DNA of 7,252 nucleotides. Source: an uncultured Pseudobdellovibrionaceae bacterium (GTDB lineage: Bacteria; Bdellovibrionota; Bdellovibrionia; Bdellovibrionales; Bdellovibrionaceae). Below, in pieces: positions 1 to 5,368 of this stretch. The notes under the pieces are model-generated. The model saw nothing but the letters and a program-made list of their open reading frames with translations, ran no database searches and had not been told where the DNA came from. Position 1 is the first letter of the stretch. Every line of letters begins with the position of its first letter. Where the stretch lies: assembly GCA_937900305.1 (NCBI GenBank), contig CALCCV010000489.1, positions 1-7,252 of the forward strand, given 5' to 3'. The position numbers and the translations under genes were made by a program.

Positions 1-238
1 CAATCACGAATTCGTTCTTCACAGAGGCGACTGCGCAGCAACCGAGAACTCGTTCGTCCATTTCAGCCACCGTAAAGTGCCAATCACGAATTTCGTTGGG
101 AGTGATTCGAGTGACTTGATTGCAAAGATCAAGATAGGCTAAATCGTACGGCCAGTGCGCTTTTGATCGAGCGGCAATCGTGTTCAATAGAGAGGCTTCA
201 TTGATGTCAGCGGGTCGCAATCTGTATTTGTTGTTCAC
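1..238 (-). CDS. GNAT-family N-acetyltransferase, N-terminal part (runs off the left edge)
   Basis: The gene reads leftward from a GTG at 236-238 and is still open at the window edge, giving 79 codons. The visible N-terminus (VNNKYRLRPADINEAS, then RSKAHWPYDLAYL, then WHFTVAEMDERVLGCCAV) has the usual layout of small GNAT acetyltransferases: a first strand ending in RPAD, an amphipathic helix region and a second strand pair around V-A-E-x-D-x-x-V-L-G. The acetyl-CoA binding motif A would lie beyond the edge, so substrate and specificity cannot be read. The GTG start is supported by a GGAG ribosome binding site seven bases upstream, and no other start fits as well. It lies downstream of another minus-strand GNAT gene that is broken, but about 270 non-coding bases separate them. 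The assignment as a GNAT is fairly sure; the function is unknown. Confidence 0.72.
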   Translation of the reverse strand, partial: MNNKYRLRPADINEASLLNTIAARSKAHWPYDLAYLDLCNQVTRITPNEIRDWHFTVAEMDERVLGCCAVASVKNEFVI

Positions 239-411
239 GATAAAACTCCGTGCCCTCTGCCGAACTCGATTGAATCTAGATTTTTAGATAGCACTGGTGA
301 AAACGTGGGTCACCGAAATAGAGTTAGATCAAATGTGCCCGATCTCCACGGATATTCAGGCTTCCTTAAGGCAGAGTGGAATGACTTAGCTTTGCCCGAA
401 CTGAAGATTGC

Positions 412-441
412 GAATGCCATTAATGTCGCTTTAAGGCATTC
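412..441. repeat. Hairpin: 11-bp inverted repeat with one bulged base
   Basis: GAATGCC at 412-418 pairs with GGCATTC at 435-441. Inside it TTAA at 420-423 pairs with TTAA at 431-434, leaving one bulged A (419) and a 7-base loop. On the plus strand a run of five T follows at 451-455, nine bases after the stem, which is too far for a classical intrinsic terminator. It may be a remnant of one, or a structured RNA element. It lies between the two minus-strand GNAT genes and belongs to no coding frame. Confidence 0.45.
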
Positions 442-475
442 CTGAAGTAGTTTTTAGATGGACTGTGGATTGAAA

Positions 476-492
476 TCGGGCAGTCCTCCCGA
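476..492 (-). terminator. Weak terminator-like hairpin after the broken GNAT gene
   Basis: TCGGG at 476-480 and CCCGA at 488-492 form a 5-bp GC-rich stem with a 7-base loop. Read on the minus strand it begins 18 bases past the stop of the broken GNAT gene and is followed by only three T before the run is interrupted. The position suits a terminator, but the stem and T-run are both weak. Confidence 0.3.
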
Positions 493-509
493 ATTATTTC
501 AACTTATTC

Positions 510-981
510 TCAAATCACCAGTTCCATGCGCTTGTAAAAGTCAGAGGTCTCTCCCTGCGGGACAAATCCCATTTTTGAGTAGGTCGAGAAGCGCCCCGAA
601 AATTCAGCTTCGTTGGCCGGAAATTTTTCGCGATGCTCTTCTGGGATGGGAAAGGCCGAGATGATTGAGGCTGCTCTGTCTTTTGCATATTCGATTGCCG
701 CCGAAATCAGTTTGTTCGATAGACCCTTGCCTCTAAAGCCGTCTTTGACAAAAATGCAGTGAATTGACCATTCATTTGGTTTGGCGGAAGCCTGGCAGTC
801 ATGGCCGATCAATTCTGTCATCGGATCGATAGCAATCCAGCCGATACATTCTTGATTCTCGTAGGCCAAAAGTCCGTGGTTTTTTTTGAAAGGTCAGCTC
901 CTTCATTTTTTCTTGAGCGGCGACATCCAGTCCAGATGGAAGCAATAGGTTAATAGTGGAGCCTCGGCTGGGGATACCGCT
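510..981 (-). pseudogene. GNAT-family N-acetyltransferase, frameshifted and lacking its N-terminus
   Basis: The intact-looking C-terminal part (510-893) contains WSIHCIFVKDGFRGKGLS, the strand-4 and motif A region that binds acetyl-CoA. It then has SAAIEYAKDRAASIISAFPIP and the closing STYSKMGFVP, all typical of a GNAT subfamily with a CFFV-x-x-x-x-RG-x-G motif. This frame meets a stop at 894-896. Upstream, the neighbouring frame reads LDVAAQEKMKELTFQK, which joins to NHGLLAYENQECIGW if one A is removed from the run of eight A (T on the plus strand, 880-887). The join gives a natural helix-to-strand passage. The joined frame is open only back to 981 and has no good start or ribosome binding site, and I could not find the usual N-terminal 40 or so residues of the family. 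A TTG at 867-869 could begin a short product, but it would lack the first strands. A sequencing error in the homopolymer could explain the shift but not the missing N-terminus. Confidence 0.7.
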
Positions 982-1215
982 CTAACCTAGAGGTGTGATG
1001 GGGAAACAATTTGCAATAATCCGCTTTTCTCAGGTTCACGGAGTTTTTTGATGAACAGACACGAGTGAGTGGAGTTTAAATCCTAACAGGATAAACACAA
1101 ATAAAATCATATGGATGAGGGAAGCCTAGGATTCGAGCTGTTCCACTCGTTGGGACTGAGTACTTTTCTCATCTTCTTATGTACAGATGCAGCTCTTGTC
1201 GATAGATTGCGGCCT
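982..1215. other. Upstream region of the nitronate-monooxygenase-like gene
   Basis: This stretch separates the divergent broken GNAT gene from the flavoprotein gene and should hold the latter's promoter. TAAAAT at 1102-1107 is close to a -10 box, but there is no matching -35 at 16-18 bases. An in-frame ATG at 1111 would add 35 residues to the flavoprotein, but it has no ribosome binding site at a normal distance (the nearest AGGA is about 19 bases away). On the minus strand I see no remaining coding frame for the missing N-terminus of the GNAT gene. Confidence 0.35.
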
Positions 1216-2700
1216 ATGCGCACAGAGCATCCAGTTATAATTCAAGGTGGTATGGGAATCGCGGTTTCGGGTTGGGAGCTGGCGAGGGCCGTTTCCAAAA
1301 CGGGACAATTGGGTATTGTTTCGGGAACTGCGATCAATTCTGTTTTGGTGCGTCGTCTGCAAGATGGCGATGTGGGCGGTCACATGCGCCGTGCGCTCGC
1401 CGCTTTTCCGTCTCAAGCTGTTGCGCAAAAAGTGATTGAAACTTATTTTTTAGAAGGTGGGCGCGCACCTGGACAGGCTTACAAGCGGCCACCGATGTTT
1501 GCACTCGAATCTCCGAAGCTATTGTTGCATACGACCGTGGCGGCGAGTTTTGTTGAGGTGTGGCTTGCGCGTGAAGGTCACCCGGGTTTGGTCGGTGTCA
1601 ATTTGCTTGAGAAAATCCATACCCCCAATTTGGCCTGTCTTTACGGCGCTATGTTGGCCGACGTAGATTATGTGATTATGGGTGCCGGAATTCCTCGAGA
1701 GATCCCTGGTATTTTGGATTTGTTTGCGCAAAATGAAAAAGCAAGTTTGAAAGTTCCGGTGGCTGGGAGTGATGATGCCGTCATGTATTTTGATCCCCGC
1801 CACGTGATGGAAGGCATGGAGTTCAAACCTTTGAAGCGTCCGTTCTTCTTTCCAATCGTTTCGTCGGCGGTACTTGCGATGAATTTGAAAAAGAAATCTA
1901 CGGGACGAGTGGATGGTTTCATTGTCGAGGGTCCTTTGGCAGGTGGCCACAATGCTCCTCCGCGAGGTCCTATGAAACTCAATGAGCGCGGCGAACCTAT
2001 TTATGGCGTTCGTGACGAAGTTTCGTTGGCCGACATGGCAGCCCTCGAGCTTCCCTTTTGGATGGCCGGCGATTATGCAACCCCAGAAAAGTTAAAAGAA
2101 GTGCAGGCCCAGGGGGCGCAAGGCATTCAAGTGGGAACATTATTTGCATTTTCTGAAGAGTCTGGAATCGATCCAAAGTTACGCAAAGAAGCTGTTCATG
2201 CTGTTTTGCATGAAAAAGCTCCCGAGGGTGGATGGATCTTTACCGATCCGCGCTCGTCACCGACGGGATTTCCGTTTAAGGCTGCCCGAATTCCAGGAAG
2301 TATTTCAGAGCCGGCGATTTATCTGGCTCGAAAGCGAATTTGTGACCTGGGATATCTTCGACACTTTTATAAAAAAGAGGATGGTACGCTGGGGCAACGC
2401 TGTCCTGCTGAGCCTGTGGCTGACTATCTCAAAAAAGGTGGTTTGGAAGAGGACACTGTTGGTCGCAAATGCCTTTGCAATTCTTTGATGGCTGATATTG
2501 GCATGCCACAGATTCAAGCTGGCGGTCATCGAGAGATGCATCTGTTGACTGCGGGAGATGATCTGAACAAAATTGCTCGCATTCTGAAGCCGGGCCAAGA
2601 GAGTTATAGCGCAGTGGATGTGATTTCTTATTTGATGACCGAAGAAAAGTCGCAATCGGCGTCACCAACTTTTATTGATAAAAAATTGGCGCATCCTTAG
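1216..2700 (+). CDS. Nitronate monooxygenase-like FMN-dependent enzyme, long form
   Basis: A 494-residue TIM-barrel flavoprotein of the nitronate monooxygenase (2-nitropropane dioxygenase) superfamily. Counting from the ATG at 1216, HPVIIQGGMG (residues 5-14) is the first barrel strand with its FMN-contacting glycines. EGPLAGGHN (238-246) holds the conserved His245 seen in this superfamily. PFWMAGDYATPEKL (280-293) and GAQGIQVGT (300-308) form the phosphate-binding end of the FMN site. Classic enzymes are roughly 320-380 residues long. This one carries about 130 extra C-terminal residues, starting at DPRSSPTGFPF and holding four cysteines (C376, C396, C419, C421). I chose 1216 because family homology begins at HPVIIQGG; the frame is open back to an ATG at 1111 (529 residues) and a TTG at 1207, none with a good ribosome binding site. 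The phosphatase gene follows 15 bases later. The fold is sure; the substrate is not, and nitronate oxidation should not be assumed. Confidence 0.85.
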   Translation: MRTEHPVIIQGGMGIAVSGWELARAVSKTGQLGIVSGTAINSVLVRRLQDGDVGGHMRRALAAFPSQAVAQKVIETYFLEGGRAPGQAYKRPPMFALESPKLLLHTTVAASFVEVWLAREGHPGLVGVNLLEKIHTPNLACLYGAMLADVDYVIMGAGIPREIPGILDLFAQNEKASLKVPVAGSDDAVMYFDPRHVMEGMEFKPLKRPFFFPIVSSAVLAMNLKKKSTGRVDGFIVEGPLAGGHNAPPRGPMKLNERGEPIYGVRDEVSLADMAALELPFWMAGDYATPEKLKEVQAQGAQGIQVGTLFAFSEESGIDPKLRKEAVHAVLHEKAPEGGWIFTDPRSSPTGFPFKAARIPGSISEPAIYLARKRICDLGYLRHFYKKEDGTLGQRCPAEPVADYLKKGGLEEDTVGRKCLCNSLMADIGMPQIQAGGHREMHLLTAGDDLNKIARILKPGQESYSAVDVISYLMTEEKSQSASPTFIDKKLAHP

Positions 2701-2715
2701 CCGCGAGAGTCGTCG

Positions 2716-3570
2716 ATGCGGAAAAAAAAACCTACGAACTCAGCTTCCACTTTTCACTTCGTAATTGGTGACATTCATGGCTGCCGCAACGAAATGATTC
2801 AACTCGAAAGTGAACTGACAAAATTCGCAAAGAAACAAAATCGCAATGTCTTTGTGGTTGGTGTTGGGGATTTGGTGGATCGAGGTCCTGATTCAGCAGG
2901 TGTGATCGAACACTTCCGATCTCGTCGACGCGATCACCTGTCGCTGATTGGTAACCACGAATTGATGATGTTAGAAACTCTGCAGGAGTTTTGTCCAAAA
3001 GATTTTGTTGGTCTCAAAAAACCGAATTGGTTTGTTTCGATCAAAGAGCAATACAAATGGCGAAAGGGTTTATCCAAATCTCTTTCGTTTGCAGATTTCA
3101 GAGTCTTACGAAAAGTGCAATGGCTTGGTAACGGGGGACACGAAACACTCGAGAGCTACGGCCAGGACTCAGCGAAGCCAGAAACTTGGAAGGTCCCGCG
3201 GGCCCATTTGAGGTATTTGCTCAGTTGTAACCTGATGTGGAGCTGTCCCGCTGCAATTGTCACTCACGCTTTGGCGTTAAAGAAGGATCTTCAGCTTCTC
3301 GAAAATGCAAATCTGGGCTCTCTGCACATCGCCAAACAAGATCTCAATCAAGCTATTCAGTCCATCATTTGGAATCGAGATGTTCAAACTTTTCACAAGT
3401 TTGAAAAGCTACATTTGTCAGGACACACTCCTGTGAAAAATCCAAAAAAATTGAGGGACAAGTTTGCCATTCAGCTCGACACGGGCTGTGTGTATGGTCA
3501 GCGCCTAACGGCCTATTGTATTGAAGCCGAGAAGTTTTTCACCGTGGACTCTGGCTTCACCTGGCCCTAG
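2716..3570 (+). CDS. Calcineurin-like metallophosphatase (ApaH/PrpE/PPP type)
   Basis: A 284-residue cytoplasmic phosphatase with the full dinuclear-metal motif set in order: GDIHGC (18-23), GDLVDRGPDS (51-60), GNHE (79-82), VTH around His184, GHTP (236-239) and a closing DTGCVYGQRLTA (255-266). The last block and the WLGNGGHETLESYG segment (136-149) are typical of bacterial PPP-family enzymes, which include diadenosine tetraphosphatases and phosphoprotein phosphatases. The motifs cannot decide between nucleotide and phosphoprotein substrates. The ATG is preceded by GAGAG at about seven bases. It begins 15 bases after the stop of the flavoprotein gene, so the two are probably co-transcribed. 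A strong inverted repeat begins directly after its stop. All catalytic motifs are intact. Confidence 0.9.
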   Translation: MRKKKPTNSASTFHFVIGDIHGCRNEMIQLESELTKFAKKQNRNVFVVGVGDLVDRGPDSAGVIEHFRSRRRDHLSLIGNHELMMLETLQEFCPKDFVGLKKPNWFVSIKEQYKWRKGLSKSLSFADFRVLRKVQWLGNGGHETLESYGQDSAKPETWKVPRAHLRYLLSCNLMWSCPAAIVTHALALKKDLQLLENANLGSLHIAKQDLNQAIQSIIWNRDVQTFHKFEKLHLSGHTPVKNPKKLRDKFAIQLDTGCVYGQRLTAYCIEAEKFFTVDSGFTWP

Positions 3571-3571
3571 C

Positions 3572-3594
3572 CGCTCGATTTTTAAAATCGAGCG
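3572..3594. terminator. Inverted repeat ending the flavoprotein-phosphatase unit
   Basis: CGCTCGATTTT at 3572-3582 and AAAATCGAGCG at 3584-3594 form a perfect 11-bp inverted repeat around one base, with a realistic stem of 7-8 bp and an A/T loop. It starts two bases after the phosphatase stop codon. No long T-run follows (TTAATACTAG), so it is terminator-like rather than a textbook rho-independent terminator. It could act in either direction. Confidence 0.6.
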
Positions 3595-3652
3595 TTAATA
3601 CTAGACGGTAGTCATTTTTCGAAGTGAAAATAAGCCAGAATTATTTGAAAAT

Positions 3653-3657
3653 GGAGG
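3653..3657 (+). promoter_or_regulatory. Ribosome binding site of the GST gene
   Basis: GGAGG lies four bases before the ATG at 3662 and fixes this start. The 66 bases between the preceding hairpin and this gene must hold any separate promoter, but no clear -35/-10 pair is seen. Confidence 0.75.
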
Positions 3658-3661
3658 TCTT

Positions 3662-4306
3662 ATGTCCGTCTTAGATTCATCTTCAACGTCAACCGCTAAC
3701 TCAGATAAGGTATTATTTTATTACAATCCAATGTCTCGGGGCCGAATTGTTCATTGGATGTTAGAAGAAACTGGGGCCGAATACGAAATCAAATTGCTCG
3801 CGTGGGAGAAAAAAGAACATAAGTCTCCGGAGTTTTTGAAGATCAACCCCATGGGTAAAATTCCTGCGATCGTCCACAAATCGGTTGCGGTGACCGAAGC
3901 TGCTGCCATTTGCACATACTTGGCAGATGCTTTTCCGAAGGCGGGTTTGGCTCCGGCGGTCGATGATCCTGCTCGCGGCACTTATTACCGCTGGCTGTTC
4001 TTTGCGGCCAGTTGCATTGAACCTGCGATGATGGACCGAAAATTTCCTCGCACAGACCCTGTTGCCGCAAGTCATCTTGGCTACGGATCTTATGACGACA
4101 CGGTCAATGCGATGGAGCAAGCGGTGTCGAAGGGATTTATCACCGGAAAATTCAGTGCCGCAGACGTCTATATGTCTTCTCAGATCGGCTGGTGCATGAT
4201 GAATAAAGATCTAGAGCCTCGTCCCGCTTTTGAAAAGTATCAGAAGCTGTGCACCGAGAGACCGGCATTTCAAAGATTTCTACAAAAAGCGGGATCTCTC
4301 AGTTAA
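3662..4306 (+). CDS. Glutathione S-transferase family protein
   Basis: A 214-residue cytosolic GST. The N-terminal thioredoxin-like domain (about residues 16-92) shows LFYYNPMSRGRIVHWMLEE (18-36), with Ser25 at the usual catalytic or glutathione-activating position. NPMGKIPAI (62-70) has the cis-proline (Pro68), and VTEAAAICTYLADAFP (77-92) has Glu79 of the glutathione gamma-glutamyl contact. The all-alpha C-terminal domain runs from about 104 and includes FSAADVYMS (164-172), the N-capping box and hydrophobic staple region with Asp168, which is important for folding. The ATG has a strong GGAGG four bases upstream. About 15 poorly conserved polar residues precede the first strand. The usual role is conjugation of glutathione to electrophiles or thiol repair; the substrate is unknown. 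The gene's 3' end abuts a transposase remnant on the other strand. Confidence 0.93.
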   Translation: MSVLDSSSTSTANSDKVLFYYNPMSRGRIVHWMLEETGAEYEIKLLAWEKKEHKSPEFLKINPMGKIPAIVHKSVAVTEAAAICTYLADAFPKAGLAPAVDDPARGTYYRWLFFAASCIEPAMMDRKFPRTDPVAASHLGYGSYDDTVNAMEQAVSKGFITGKFSAADVYMSSQIGWCMMNKDLEPRPAFEKYQKLCTERPAFQRFLQKAGSLS

Positions 4307-4331
4307 AAAAATGGCATTCAGACGACGCCAT
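4305..4331 (-). terminator. Hairpin with T-run on the minus strand, at the 3' end of the GST gene
   Basis: ATGGC at 4311-4315 pairs with GCCAT at 4327-4331. Read on the minus strand the hairpin is followed at once by seven T (the A-run 4305-4311 on the plus strand). The stem is only five pairs with an 11-base loop, but a directly attached T-run is the expected form of an intrinsic terminator. It would stop leftward transcription from the decayed island before it enters the GST gene. It overlaps the end of the transposase remnant. Confidence 0.45.
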
Positions 4332-4508
4332 CTTCGCTCTTCGCGGTGATCTTTGATCGAACATGACCTCTGGCAATCGGGACACTTCCACTTGATGGTC
4401 GACCGGCCACTGAACGTCGACCTCAACGAGTCGCTGATCAACTTTCAAGTCGACCCGCGTGACCCGATCCGGAGAAATAAGGCCTAATAATAATTTTTTT
4501 ATTTGCAG
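4310..4508 (-). pseudogene. ISL3-family transposase, N-terminal remnant with a frameshift
   Basis: Read leftward, one frame gives LQIKKLLLGLISPDRVTRVD and then LKVDQRLVEVDVQWPVDHQ, ending near 4392. Skipping one base at 4391, the next frame continues WKCPDCQRSCSIKDHREERR and WRRLNA down to about 4310. Together these match the start of ISL3 (IS204/IS1001/IS1165) transposases: a short lead helix, V-T-R-V-D-L, a beta pair, then the zinc-binding C-P-x-C motif, a D-H-x-E-x-R segment and W-R-x-L-[DN]. Nothing after this point is present, so the helix-turn-helix and the DDE catalytic domain are missing. It lies directly against the 3' end of the GST gene, and its upstream end overlaps the end of the secreted-protein gene. 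No terminal inverted repeats or target duplication were recognised. The frameshift and truncation mean it is not functional. Confidence 0.7.
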
Positions 4509-4963
4509 TCTGTCGGTGACGGAACTTTGCTCCAAAAACATCGGATGGCAAATGCTCTGGTTCTGCCAGTTTCACCAGGTTCGGTAGCGGTAGGTTGATA
4601 TTCGACTGCGTTTGCGTATCCAAAGAGCGATTCAAGCGGATGCAAGCTTTCAGAATAGCGCTCTCCACCAACCTCAGTTATTTCAGAAATTTTAAAAGCA
4701 AGTGCTGGAATCGATTTCTTGATCAACGGTGCACACGTTGTAGTGACCTCAAATCTTTTTTCATCAATGGTGACAACTTGAGAGTTCGATTGGCCCGGAA
4801 TATATGTTAGTGAGAAAGGCTCTTCTTTTCGCGAAATTGAGTGGATGGACCCATCAGTCTTGTGAGACAAGATATTTTTTACGGCCTTGCAAGAAATCAA
4901 AAATTCATTTGCGAGACTTGCTTGAGTGAATACAAAGATAAGAAGAGTAATGGATTTTTTCAT
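4499..4963 (-). CDS. Small secreted protein of unknown function
   Basis: A 154-residue protein with a clear Sec signal peptide: KK at residues 2-3, a hydrophobic core SITLLIFVFTQ, and an A-S-L-A/N-E cleavage site after residue 18. It is therefore likely periplasmic or exported. The mature part has four cysteines (25, 77, 142, 153), which could form two disulfides, and is otherwise polar with no family I recognise. The ATG at 4961-4963 is preferred; a TTG directly before it is the alternative. A weak AGG lies about eight bases upstream, and a 20-bp inverted repeat lies just beyond it. The last few codons overlap the start of the ISL3 transposase remnant in another frame, so the C-terminus may be a chimera produced by insertion rather than the native end. 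Its reality as an expressed gene is likely but not certain. Confidence 0.55.
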   Translation of the reverse strand: MKKSITLLIFVFTQASLANEFLISCKAVKNILSHKTDGSIHSISRKEEPFSLTYIPGQSNSQVVTIDEKRFEVTTTCAPLIKKSIPALAFKISEITEVGGERYSESLHPLESLFGYANAVEYQPTATEPGETGRTRAFAIRCFWSKVPSPTDCK

Positions 4964-4975
4964 CAAGTAAACCTA

Positions 4976-4995
4976 CTCTTCCCATCTGGGAAGAG
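4976..4995. repeat. Near-perfect 20-bp inverted repeat upstream of the secreted-protein gene
   Basis: CTCTTCCCA at 4976-4984 and TGGGAAGAG at 4987-4995 are exact reverse complements separated by two bases. The repeat ends 12 bases before the ATG of the minus-strand secreted-protein gene. It could be an operator for a dimeric regulator, a hairpin in the 5' leader, or a mobile-element end. No T-run follows on either strand, which argues against an intrinsic terminator. Confidence 0.5.
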
Positions 4996-5113
4996 CAAGC
5001 TTCTTACAGAAGCCGCCGTGGCCTATCGAGACAATGGGCTCTTCAAAATTTTGTTTCAGGTCAATGGACATGCATATTTTCTCCAGACCAACTGTTAAAA
5101 GTGGACAATCATC
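4996..5113. other. Short region with no recognised gene
   Basis: Between the inverted repeat and the truncated P-loop gene no family is recognised. On the minus strand, a 32-codon frame (ATG at 5069-5071, stop at 4973-4975) has a GGAG about nine bases upstream. It is also in frame with the P-loop fragment beyond that fragment's stop. It may be noise or debris of the same decayed gene. Confidence 0.3.
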
Positions 5114-5287
5114 TTAGATGAAACGAGAGCTCGAGATTTCGAAATGATGTAATACCGTTTCATTGGTATGATGATGCAATAAAAAATCAACTGAGGCGAG
5201 GCGCTTGGCTAAAAAAGATTTGCCACTCCCAGATGTCCCCACAACATTGATTCGATGCGGCCATGTTCGAACGGAACTATAACTCAC
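5114..5287 (-). pseudogene. Truncated P-loop kinase / nucleotide-binding protein fragment
   Basis: A 57-codon frame begins with GTG at 5285-5287, with AAAGGG about nine bases upstream. It reads HRINVVGTSGSGKSFLAKRLA at residues 11-31. GTSGSGKS (17-24) is a perfect Walker A motif after a hydrophobic first strand, as in the adenylate-kinase-like small P-loop kinases, some of which are annotated as topology modulation (FlaR-like) proteins. Those are about 170-190 residues long. Here the similarity stops after the first helix, is replaced by an unrelated histidine-rich tail, and ends at a TAA at 5114-5116. The Walker B, lid and base-binding regions are absent, so it cannot be a working kinase. 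The intact start, ribosome binding site and Walker A suggest loss of the 3' part by deletion. It is divergent from the VOC-DUF4269 gene, 81 bases away. Confidence 0.65.
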
Positions 5288-5368
5288 GTTGCATTGCCCT
5301 TTCGCTTTTTCAGATTCAGAATGATTCTTTCTCTATCAAATTGATTGTCAAGTGCTTCGGAGGTCCGA
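5288..5368. promoter_or_regulatory. Divergent intergenic region
   Basis: These 81 bases separate the truncated P-loop gene (leftward) from the VOC-DUF4269 gene (rightward), so they should hold two promoters. TATCAA at 5334-5339 could be a weak rightward -10, but no good -35 accompanies it. The region includes the ribosome binding site of the rightward gene. Confidence 0.35.
5359..5363 (+). promoter_or_regulatory. Ribosome binding site that decides the start of the fusion gene
   Basis: GGAGG lies five bases before the ATG at 5369. The frame is also open from a TTG at 5345, but that codon has no ribosome binding site and would place this GGAGG inside the gene, so the ATG is taken as the start. 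Confidence 0.8.

Larger units (their letters stand above)
239..509. other. Non-coding stretch between two GNAT genes
   Basis: No credible coding frame was found on either strand. The stretch holds the ribosome binding site of the left-edge GNAT gene, a perfect 10-bp palindrome AATCTAGATT at 273-282 just upstream of it, a long hairpin at 412-441 and a short hairpin at 476-492 just past the stop of the broken GNAT gene. The promoter of the left GNAT gene should lie around 265-310 on the minus strand, but I see no convincing -35/-10 pair. Confidence 0.5.

Noticed and set aside
458..664. 68-codon plus-strand frame near 458
   Set aside because: It lies mostly antisense to the GNAT pseudogene, has low-complexity composition and no ribosome binding site.
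1102..1107. TAAAAT as a -10 promoter box for the flavoprotein gene
   Set aside because: No -35-like hexamer at 16-18 bases upstream; a single hexamer in A/T-rich DNA is not enough.
1668..1982. Long minus-strand frames inside the flavoprotein gene
   Set aside because: They are antisense shadows of a gene whose motifs are unmistakable; no domain is recognisable in them.
4299..4541. 80-codon minus-strand open frame taken as a separate gene
   Set aside because: Its first half is the upstream part of the ISL3 transposase remnant and its second half is out-of-frame translation past the frameshift at 4391.
4973..5071. 32-codon minus-strand frame with a possible GGAG ribosome binding site
   Set aside because: There is no recognisable family, its end is formed by the inverted repeat, and it is in frame with the P-loop fragment past that fragment's stop, so debris is as likely as a gene.
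4841..5098. 85-codon plus-strand frame containing FPSGKS
   Set aside because: It runs antisense to the signal-peptide region of the secreted-protein gene. The GKS lacks a proper Walker A context and comes from the inverted repeat at 4976-4995, and there is no ribosome binding site.
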